64,000 bases of DNA from an uncultured Clostridia bacterium (lineage in GTDB: Bacteria; Bacillota; Clostridia; Oscillospirales; Ruminococcaceae): positions 62,001 to 126,000 of the forward strand of contig CANQYD010000001.1 of NCBI GenBank assembly GCA_947627985.1, in the 5' to 3' direction. A program made the translations under genes and the position numbers. This document shows, piece after piece, positions 49,189 to 55,084 of this stretch. Every line of letters begins with the position of its first letter. The stretch's first letter is position 1. The notes under the pieces were generated by a model that saw only the letters and a list, made by a program, of their open reading frames with translations, had not been told where the DNA came from and did no database searches.

Positions 49189-49923
49189 ATGGGTTATACG
49201 GTTAGCGACAAGAAGCTCAAATATCTTGAATTTATCCATCGCGAGGAGTCAAAGCGGCACCATACATACACCGAAGATATGTATCAGTACGACCTCTTAA
49301 AAGCGGGGGATATGAAGGCGGTGGAGGTCGGGCACAAGATGTTCTCCTCAAATCTGACGGGGCACATCTCCGACGACCCTCTGAGAAATTATAAATATTT
49401 ATTCGTAGCCGCGACAACCCTTGCCTGCCGAGCGGCGATCTCGGGAGGAATGGAATCGGAGAGGGCTTTTAATATCAGCGACCTTTATATCTTAAAGATG
49501 GACACCCTTAATTCCGTCGATGATGTTATCTCCCTGCATTCGGAAATGCTCGAATTTTACACAAAGGAGATGGCAGGACTTGACAAGGGAAAGGTCTATT
49601 CAAAGCCGGTGATTCAGAGCATAGACTATATCTACAATCATCTTCATGAGAACATCGGTCTTGCGACTCTTTCCGAGCACACGAACCTGAACGGGAGCTA
49701 TCTCTCAACTTTATTCAAGCGGGAGACCGGAAAGACCGTCACTGAGTACATTCTTTCAAAGAGAATGGAAGCCGCGGAAAATATGCTGAAATTTTCCGAT
49801 TACAGCTGCTCCGAGATCGGCGCGATACTTGCATTCAGCTCTCAGAGCCACTTTACGCGGGTATTTAAATCCTACACCGGGAAAACTCCCGCCGAGTACC
49901 GAAGAAACAATTATCCCGGCTAA
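49189..49923 (+). CDS. AraC family transcriptional regulator
   Basis: This 244-residue regulator has a C-terminal double helix-turn-helix typical of AraC/XylS proteins (SIDYIYNHLHENIGLATLSEHTNLNGSYLSTLFKRETGKTVTEYIL, then CSEIGAILAFSSQSHFTRVFKSYTGKTPAEYRR). The N-terminal part is not a cupin and resembles the helical YSIRK/GadX-type sensor region of Clostridia regulators (ATTLACRAAISGGMESERAFNISDLYI). Its ligand is unknown. GAGGTGAT precedes the ATG. It is divergent from the 46-codon gene and 43 bases upstream of two membrane-protein genes, which are likely targets. Confidence 0.9.
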   Translation: MGYTVSDKKLKYLEFIHREESKRHHTYTEDMYQYDLLKAGDMKAVEVGHKMFSSNLTGHISDDPLRNYKYLFVAATTLACRAAISGGMESERAFNISDLYILKMDTLNSVDDVISLHSEMLEFYTKEMAGLDKGKVYSKPVIQSIDYIYNHLHENIGLATLSEHTNLNGSYLSTLFKRETGKTVTEYILSKRMEAAENMLKFSDYSCSEIGAILAFSSQSHFTRVFKSYTGKTPAEYRRNNYPG

Positions 49924-49966
49924 ACATCGATAAACAATAAAACCAATTTAATTTTCGGAGGACATC

Positions 49967-50395
49967 ATGCATAAGACAACAAAAATCGTTCTGATAATCT
50001 GCGCGGCTGCAATTTTACTGACAATAGGCTGGTTCGTTTTAAACCGCTACGGCTATAATCACCCGTCTTTGACGGTATCGTTCATAACTTCGGGGGAAGG
50101 GGACCGCACGATGACGATGCCGCATATCGAGATCAAAGAGCGCTCATCGATGGGTGTATCAGAGAGCTGGAACGACCGCTATTTTGAGGCGTATGAGATA
50201 GTCGATCAGATGATAGCGTATGCAAATTCCTGCCGCACCGACGAGCCCTATAACTTTGACAGCAAGGTCGAGACAGTTGACGGCAAGACCGTTTTCACGC
50301 TGAGCGGGGAATATACCGAAAACGGCGAAGTGAAGCAGGTTCTTAAGACATATTCGCTTGATTATATTCTGACAGAGGACATTGAGGAGCACTGA
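49967..50395 (+). CDS. Single-pass membrane protein with repeated extracytoplasmic domain
   Basis: This 142-residue protein has an N-terminal membrane helix (IVLIICAAAILLTIGWFVL) and one outside domain of about 100 residues. The domain starts NHPSLTVSFITSGEG and ends KTVFTLSGEYTENGEVKQVLKTYSLDYIL. The same pattern (a strand near the helix and a closing L.G.YT.(N/D)G....K.Y.LDY) occurs twice in the next protein. I do not recognise the family. GGAGGA lies before the ATG, and it overlaps the next gene by 1 base. Confidence 0.75.
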   Translation: MHKTTKIVLIICAAAILLTIGWFVLNRYGYNHPSLTVSFITSGEGDRTMTMPHIEIKERSSMGVSESWNDRYFEAYEIVDQMIAYANSCRTDEPYNFDSKVETVDGKTVFTLSGEYTENGEVKQVLKTYSLDYILTEDIEEH

Positions 50396-51507
50396 TGAAG
50401 GTAAACCGTGAATCGGGAAAAGCGCTTACTTTAAACGACTTCATAAAGCCGCTGATGTGGTTATTCATGATCTTTTCGGCGGTCGTCTTATACTGCGTCA
50501 TCATCTATTTTATCCCGGAGTACGAGATCGGCTGGATATCGCACAGCTACCCAAATAAGACTGTGGACGGGGTCGAGAGCTTCGTCATCTACCCGAGAAT
50601 CGATACAAAGAGCAACAAATTTTTCTTTTTGAATATCGGCAGCTTCTCGAAAATTAAGGAAAAGACGCAGAAGCCCTTTGAGATACTCATCGAGTGGCAG
50701 AATATGTCGGAAGAGATCATGAGCTGCCCGCCTTTTTGGATGGAAGGTCAGTACATTGTCGAAGGCGACAGCGCAAAACTCGTCATGAACGGCTACTACA
50801 CCGTTGACGGCAGGAAGATCGATATTTATAAGGAATATCCACTTGATTATGTGCCCGTCAAAAAATCCGACTACGGACCGATCAGATATGCCGAAAAGCT
50901 GAAATATATACCGGAAGACGTGCGGCAGAAGTCGATGGCGGCATATGCAAAAAACAAGCGTGATATCGAGGACCTCATGGAAAACGGCACCGTGCTGAGG
51001 CGGCACAGGGTCTTTTTCTCGATACTCTTCACGCTCATCTACGCCGTGGTGATAATTCTTCTGCTAAAGTATTATCGGAAACATCACCCAAAATTTACGG
51101 TGGATTTTGTATCAAATGACCAAAAACCCGGTTCGGATTTTTACTATGTTCTTCCAAAAATCAGCTACAGCGGGAGATATTTTCTGAAATTTGAGGTGCA
51201 GCCTGCGGATCATCTGCTGATAGAATTTTCCGAGATGAAGCGGGCTGAGGACTGGCTGAAAGGCTATTGCGAGGGCTTTGGGGATAAGCTTCCCGCGAGG
51301 TTTGAGGGGAGTTATCTCACGGCGGTGATCGGCTCGAAGTATCATCTTCGGGGGTTTTACACCGAAGGCGGCGTTAGAAAGGACATTTCGGAGGACATCG
51401 GGTTTGATTTCACGGTTTATCCGCAGAATGCCGACCCGCCGGAGGATATGCGAGCAGACCTGAGCTGGGGGTACGGGAAAAATTTTTCAAAACCCCTTGA
51501 CATTTGA
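50395..51507 (+). CDS. Two-pass membrane protein with two copies of the same domain
   Basis: This 370-residue protein has a membrane helix at about residues 20-42 (LMWLFMIFSAVVLYCVIIYFI), an outside domain of about 110 residues (SFVIYPRIDT...LVMNGYYTVDGRKIDIYKEYPLDYVPV), a charged spacer, a second helix at about 203-225 (VFFSILFTLIYAVVIILLL) and a second domain (HPKFTVDFVSNDQ...YHLRGFYTEGGVRKDISEDIGFDF). Both domains resemble that of the upstream protein, so this looks like a duplicated and fused form. By helix count the two domains would lie on opposite membrane faces unless one helix is re-entrant. Function unknown. Confidence 0.75.
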   Translation: MKVNRESGKALTLNDFIKPLMWLFMIFSAVVLYCVIIYFIPEYEIGWISHSYPNKTVDGVESFVIYPRIDTKSNKFFFLNIGSFSKIKEKTQKPFEILIEWQNMSEEIMSCPPFWMEGQYIVEGDSAKLVMNGYYTVDGRKIDIYKEYPLDYVPVKKSDYGPIRYAEKLKYIPEDVRQKSMAAYAKNKRDIEDLMENGTVLRRHRVFFSILFTLIYAVVIILLLKYYRKHHPKFTVDFVSNDQKPGSDFYYVLPKISYSGRYFLKFEVQPADHLLIEFSEMKRAEDWLKGYCEGFGDKLPARFEGSYLTAVIGSKYHLRGFYTEGGVRKDISEDIGFDFTVYPQNADPPEDMRADLSWGYGKNFSKPLDI

Positions 51508-51525
51508 TTTGTTTTCGGATATAAT
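51497..51525 (+). promoter_or_regulatory. Promoter of the tRNA-Gly/tRNA-Cys unit
   Basis: TTGACA (51497-51502), 17 bases, TATAAT (51520-51525): a consensus pair. The -35 lies within the last codons of the preceding membrane-protein gene. Confidence 0.88.
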
Positions 51526-51556
51526 AATTTAGTCGGCTGTGAGAAGCAGTCGGTCT

Positions 51557-51632
51557 GCGGATTTAGCTCATCCGGTAGAGCGCCACCTTGCCAAGGTGGA
51601 GGTAGCGAGTTCGAGCCTCGTAATCCGCTCCA
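51557..51632 (+). tRNA. tRNA-Gly (GCC anticodon)
   Basis: Acceptor GCGGATT/AATCCGC, anticodon stem CCACC/GGTGG with loop TTGCCAA (GCC at 51590-51592), T-arm with TTCGAG, discriminator T, CCA encoded. Confidence 0.95.
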
Positions 51633-51635
51633 TAC

Positions 51636-51709
51636 GGTGTCATAGCCAAGTGGTAAGGCGTAGGACTGCAACTCCTTGACCCCCGGTTCAAATCCGGGTG
51701 ACACCTCCA
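51636..51709 (+). tRNA. tRNA-Cys (GCA anticodon)
   Basis: Acceptor GGTGTCA/TGACACC, anticodon loop CTGCAAC (GCA at 51668-51670), T-arm CCCGG-TTCAAAT-CCGGG, discriminator T, CCA encoded. It lies 3 bases after tRNA-Gly; the two are co-transcribed. Confidence 0.95.
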
Positions 51710-52072
51710 AGCCGTCGCGGACTACGTATCGTTCGCGACGGCATTTTTATAAGATAATGAATGCCGTCGCTCATTCACTCCGTCGCTCCGGCTTTTCCCC
51801 ACAAAATCCACGGATTTTGTGGGGACCTCTGTCGCAAGCTCCATATCGCTTGCGGCGCTTTTTAATGCTACGCATTTGAAAGCATCGCTCACTCATTCCG
51901 CGCCAGATGCGATTATTTCTCCAAGAGCTCCGCAAGCCGAGGTTTTATGGTGAGCGAGAGCGATTGGCAAGAAATAACGCTTCTGATTCCGCCTCTTCCC
52001 CAAAACGCAAGCGTTTGCGGGGACCCCGTAAAGTCGCGTACTCCGTATCGTTCGCGACGCCTATTTTTTGCA
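51710..52072 (+). repeat. tRNA-downstream repeat, copy 2 with extra hairpins
   Basis: The first 95 bases match 43021 onward. Further units follow: CCCCACAAAATCC/GGATTTTGTGGGG (51797-51824), a stem GTCGCAAG...CTTGCGGC with loop CTCCATATCG and a CTTTTT tail (51831-51863), and GTCGCG...CGCGAC with loop CTCCGTATCG and a TATTTTTTG tail (52033-52070). Between them are degenerate bases without a gene. Confidence 0.75.
51711..51750 (+). terminator. Terminator of the tRNA-Gly/tRNA-Cys unit
   Basis: GCCGTCGCG (51711-51719) with CGCGACGGC (51734-51742), loop containing CTACGTATCG, tail ATTTTTAT. Confidence 0.85.
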
Positions 52073-52078
52073 ATAATT

Positions 52079-52432
52079 ATAGTCGAGACAAGGCGAGTTT
52101 AGGATCAAGCCCTTTTTAAAAGGCTTGCGGAATCCAAGGGCGGAGCCCTTGGCCGCGCTCCGCAGAGCGCGAAATCCCCGCAAAAGGACAGCGAGAGCTG
52201 TCCTTTTTGCTTTTACCGTTAAAAAGAGGGCGACGAAATCGCCCGAAAGCCGGAGGGGTGTGGGGAACCCCGCAGGGGTGCCCCACATTCGGAAAGGGGC
52301 TTGGGGAAAATCCCACAGGGGTTGTCCCCAACACAAAACCGGCGACAAAGTCGCCCGGAGCCGAGCGAAGCGAGGCGCAAAACCCCCTCTCCCTTCAGGG
52401 AGAGGGGATTGGGGGTGAGGGTGAAATTTAGG
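52079..52432 (+). repeat. Hairpin-array repeat, copy C
   Basis: Closest to copy A: GTCGAGACAAG lead, CAAGCC/GGCTTG, CCAAGGGCGGAGCCCTTGG, CGCGCTC-CGCA-GAGCGCG, the GGACAGC stem (52180-52210), GGGCGA/TCGCCC, GTGGGG..CCCCGCAGGGG..CCCCAC, a second GGGG..CCCC unit, GGCGAC-type, GAGCGAAGCGAG and CCCTCTCCC-TTCA-GGGAGAGGG. The CCCTCTCCC and GGGGTGAGGG pieces match copy A but the loops and order of later units differ. No gene. Confidence 0.85.
52180..52210 (+). terminator. Bidirectional terminator-like stem in array copy C
   Basis: GCAAAAGGACAGC-GAGA-GCTGTCCTTTTTGC, the conserved stem with one A lost from the 5' arm, followed by TTTTA. Confidence 0.55.
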
Positions 52433-52443
52433 AGAGGGGACAT

Positions 52444-52476
52444 AGGGGAGAACCCTTTAATAAAGGGTTCTCCCCT
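52444..52476 (+). repeat. GGGGAGAAC palindrome, copy 3
   Basis: AGGGGAGAACCCTTTA and its complement around one base, preceded by TTAGGAGAGGGGACAT as in copy 1. It is 51 bases beyond the end of the reverse-strand dnaI gene. Confidence 0.8.
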
Positions 52477-52527
52477 GCAATTATTCCCTAAGTAGGGCTA
52501 ATAAGGTTTAGGAGAGGGACATCCCCC

Positions 52528-53523
52528 TCACTCATACACCCCCATCCTCCTCTTGATCTGCCTGATATCCGTCCCGATAAACCTCAGCGTCCTGAACATT
52601 CCCATCAGACGAGACATAATCCTGTCGTCGTAAAACTTCGCCAGTTCCTCAAGGCTGAGGTTGGAGCTGATAATGGTCGGCTTCGAGAGGTTCAGCCTCG
52701 AATTGATGACATTATACGCAGCCGATGCGTTGAAAGGGGAATGCAGCTCGCTCCCGAGGTCGTCGATGATGACTAAGTCGGCGTTCATCAGCGTCCCCAA
52801 AGTGTCGCCGTCGGACCTTCCGAAGTGCTCCTTCTCGATCTCCCTGAAAAAGCTCTGAGCCGAGTCAAATGCCGCCGAGAAGCCCTTTTTACGCACTTCT
52901 TTTGCGATGCATCCCGATAAAAACGTCTTCCCGAGACCCGTTTCCCCGAGCATGAAAACCGACGGCGAGTGCTCCGAAAAGTTTTTGGCATAATCAATGC
53001 AGAATCTGAGATTATCCTCCATTATCTGCCTTGGATTATAATTTTTCCCTGCGTATGTGATGCTCTCGGGGTAGTAGGTGATGTCAAAATCCGCAAAATC
53101 CGAGAGCTTTATCGAGCAAAGCCGGTTGAGTTCTTCGACGGAATATTTATCCAAAAGCTCGCTCACGCATTCGCACCGATTGCCCTCCCTGACGCCGGAA
53201 TCCCGGCATTTTTGGCAGAAATAGTGAATATTCAGATAATCCTCCGGCAGACCGTAACCCCGAAGCAGTTTCCCGAGGCGATCCTGCGCCTTTAAGTTGC
53301 CGTCGCGGATTTTTTCAACAGCCGATCTGATATCTCCCGACTTTGAGAGGATAACCTCGGCAAGCCTGTCCTTTGTGGAAACTATTTCCATATATACCGA
53401 GTACGCCTCGGGATATTTTTCTCTTATTTCCCTCACCCTCGCCGACTGCACCGCGATGGCTGTACTACGCCTTTTATCGAGCTCGTCGTATGCTTTTTTG
53501 ATAGATTCCGAACTGTAATTCAT
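52528..53523 (-). CDS. Primosomal protein DnaI / DnaC-like helicase loader
   Basis: This AAA+ protein loads the replicative helicase. The 331-residue protein has an N-terminal helical part, a zinc motif CQKCRDSGVREGNRCEC (about residues 104-120), Walker A MLGETGLGKTFLSGCIAKE, Walker B LVIIDDLGSE, sensor IISSNLSLEEL and the arginine finger region RIMSRLMGMFRTLRFIG. ATG at 53523 has GGAGG 8 bases upstream; a longer start would include the dnaD end. It pairs with the DnaD gene, its usual partner, and is the second gene of that reverse unit. Confidence 0.92.
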   Translation of the reverse strand: MNYSSESIKKAYDELDKRRSTAIAVQSARVREIREKYPEAYSVYMEIVSTKDRLAEVILSKSGDIRSAVEKIRDGNLKAQDRLGKLLRGYGLPEDYLNIHYFCQKCRDSGVREGNRCECVSELLDKYSVEELNRLCSIKLSDFADFDITYYPESITYAGKNYNPRQIMEDNLRFCIDYAKNFSEHSPSVFMLGETGLGKTFLSGCIAKEVRKKGFSAAFDSAQSFFREIEKEHFGRSDGDTLGTLMNADLVIIDDLGSELHSPFNASAAYNVINSRLNLSKPTIISSNLSLEELAKFYDDRIMSRLMGMFRTLRFIGTDIRQIKRRMGVYE

Positions 53524-53524
53524 C

Positions 53525-54478
53525 TTACTGACCTCCGCCGAGTGTAAATTGGTCGAATTCGTCGATGTCAAACGACCGCTCTTTTGATGATGTCTCCGGC
53601 TTTTGCTCTTTCATCGCCGAGGCGACGTCCTTTATTCCCTTTTCATTCCATGATTTTAAAATCTTGTCGATATACGGAAAAGACAGCTTATTTGTCGCGT
53701 CAACGCATTTTTCCCGGGCAAGTGAGATCATCTCTATCCCGAATCCCATATCCTTCCACGAACTTATCAGCTTAGACTGCTTCTGCGAAAGCTTGATATC
53801 TATCCCGAAATCATGCTTGACCTTGCTCTCGAAGCTGTGAAGCTCGCCGAGCCTCATGAATTCCTCTTCTATCGCGTGAAAATCGGTGCAGCCCTTCTCA
53901 AAGAGGCTCTTGCCGACGGTCTCGTAGTACCCCGGCGAGGTCTTCCCGAGATCACGGCAGTGCGACAAAATCAGAATTATCGACTGGTCGTCGAAGCCGA
54001 GGTAGTCCCGAAGATATATAAGAACGATGTGGTCGCTGTGCTTTAAAAGCCGTCCCAAGCTCTGTTCGGCGTTGACAAAAAGGTCCTTAAGACCCGCTTC
54101 CGATTTCAGCTTTTCGGCGATGTCCTTCGGCTGTAGCCTCGTGGGTCCTATTTTTGTATTGTCGGGCTGATTTGGTTTTGCTTGATTTTGATCATAAATC
54201 TGCTTCGGCGCCTCTTTCGGAGTTTGGGCAGATGATACATGATCTCCGGCATTATCTATAACGCCCAAGGCTTGCCAATGCATATAAGCCTCGTCAAGCT
54301 GCTGACGGTTTAGACCGGTAGCAGCCATTATCTTCTCATCGCTCGGCTCACCCTCGCTTGCAAGTAAGTACAGGATCAGTTTCAGCGCAGGCTCCGTCGC
54401 GAGTTTAAGATACTGATCGACAAGCGCGCAGGGGACCGAAAAATATCTCTTCCAGAGTTTATCGTTCAATGCGGGCAA
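53525..54478 (-). CDS. DnaD/DnaB-domain replication initiation protein
   Basis: This 317-residue protein has an N-terminal winged-helix DDBH1 region (LYLLASEGEPSDEKIMAATGLNRQQLDEAYMHWQALGVI), a Gln/Pro-rich linker, and two C-terminal DDBH2 repeats. The second carries the YxxxIxxxW signature as FPYIDKILKSWNEKGI. DnaD/DnaB proteins help load helicase at the origin. TTG at 54478 is the start, with AAGGAAGTGAT upstream. It precedes the loader gene by one base, which supports the role. Confidence 0.9.
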   Translation of the reverse strand: MPALNDKLWKRYFSVPCALVDQYLKLATEPALKLILYLLASEGEPSDEKIMAATGLNRQQLDEAYMHWQALGVIDNAGDHVSSAQTPKEAPKQIYDQNQAKPNQPDNTKIGPTRLQPKDIAEKLKSEAGLKDLFVNAEQSLGRLLKHSDHIVLIYLRDYLGFDDQSIILILSHCRDLGKTSPGYYETVGKSLFEKGCTDFHAIEEEFMRLGELHSFESKVKHDFGIDIKLSQKQSKLISSWKDMGFGIEMISLAREKCVDATNKLSFPYIDKILKSWNEKGIKDVASAMKEQKPETSSKERSFDIDEFDQFTLGGGQ

Positions 54479-54505
54479 AATATCACTTCCTTATTCTTAA
54501 TATCA

Positions 54506-54534
54506 AGTATAGCACATACGGGGATAATTTTCAA
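54506..54534 (-). promoter_or_regulatory. Promoter of the dnaD-dnaI unit
   Basis: On the reverse strand TTGAAA (54529-54534), 17 bases ending TGTGC, TATACT (54506-54511). Confidence 0.78.
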
Positions 54535-54582
54535 CATTTTTTTGCAGGCGGACAAAATCCGCAATATTTAGTAAATTTCCTC

Positions 54583-54611
54583 TTGATATTTACAAAGTGT
54601 TGTGATATACT
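54583..54611 (+). promoter_or_regulatory. Promoter of ylbF (and mutS run)
   Basis: TTGATA (54583-54588), 17 bases ending TTGTGA, TATACT (54606-54611). It shares 18 identical bases with the reverse promoter at 43490. Confidence 0.8.
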
Positions 54612-54645
54612 ATATAATGAATATTCTTGTGAAGGAGTTTTTATC

Positions 54646-55053
54646 ATGACAGTTATCGAGATCACAAGAGAGCTCGGAAAAGCTATCCAAGCCGACCCGA
54701 GATATATCGAGTACAACGCGGCGCGTCAGGCTAACGACGCCGACGAGGAGCTACAGCAGCTCATCGGTGAGTTCAACATGCAGAGAATGCAGCTGAACCG
54801 CGAGATGTCAAAGACCGAAAACAAGGATCAGGACAAGATCGCTCAGATGAATCTTTCGATCCGCGAACTCTACGGAAAGATCATGTCTAACGAGCATATG
54901 GCGGTATTTAACGACTGCAAGACCGCCTTTGACGATCTTATTTTGGAGGTTCAGAACATCATCACCCTCTGCGCCAACGGCGAAGACCCTGCAACCTGCG
55001 AGCCCAAGTCGAGCTGCACCGGAAGCTGCGCCACCTGCGGAGGCTGCCACTAA
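54646..55053 (+). CDS. YlbF family protein with C-terminal cysteine cluster
   Basis: This 135-residue helical YlbF/YmcA-family protein (DUF964) has ITRELGKAIQADPRYIEYNAARQANDADEELQQLIGEFN and AVFNDCKTAFDDLILEVQNII. In Bacillus such proteins form the Y-complex with YaaT, affecting RNA processing and sporulation/competence phosphorelay, and carry Fe-S clusters. Here the tail CEPKSSCTGSCATCGGCH holds five Cys and a His (C-x5-C-x3-C-x2-C-x2-C), suitable for an Fe-S or metal site. GAAGGAG precedes the ATG. mutS follows after 31 bases. Confidence 0.9.
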   Translation: MTVIEITRELGKAIQADPRYIEYNAARQANDADEELQQLIGEFNMQRMQLNREMSKTENKDQDKIAQMNLSIRELYGKIMSNEHMAVFNDCKTAFDDLILEVQNIITLCANGEDPATCEPKSSCTGSCATCGGCH

Positions 55054-55084
55054 TTTAAATAAATAAGAACAGGGGGCGATCGGT

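Noticed and set aside
42943-51709. Integrated element using the tRNA 3' ends as attachment sites
   Set aside because: The shared sequence lies outside the tRNA genes and contains a terminator, the tRNA 3' halves differ, and no integrase or phage genes lie between them.
12050-52480. CRISPR arrays among the repeats
   Set aside because: The repeats are palindromic, of unequal spacing and without unique spacers; no cas genes are present.
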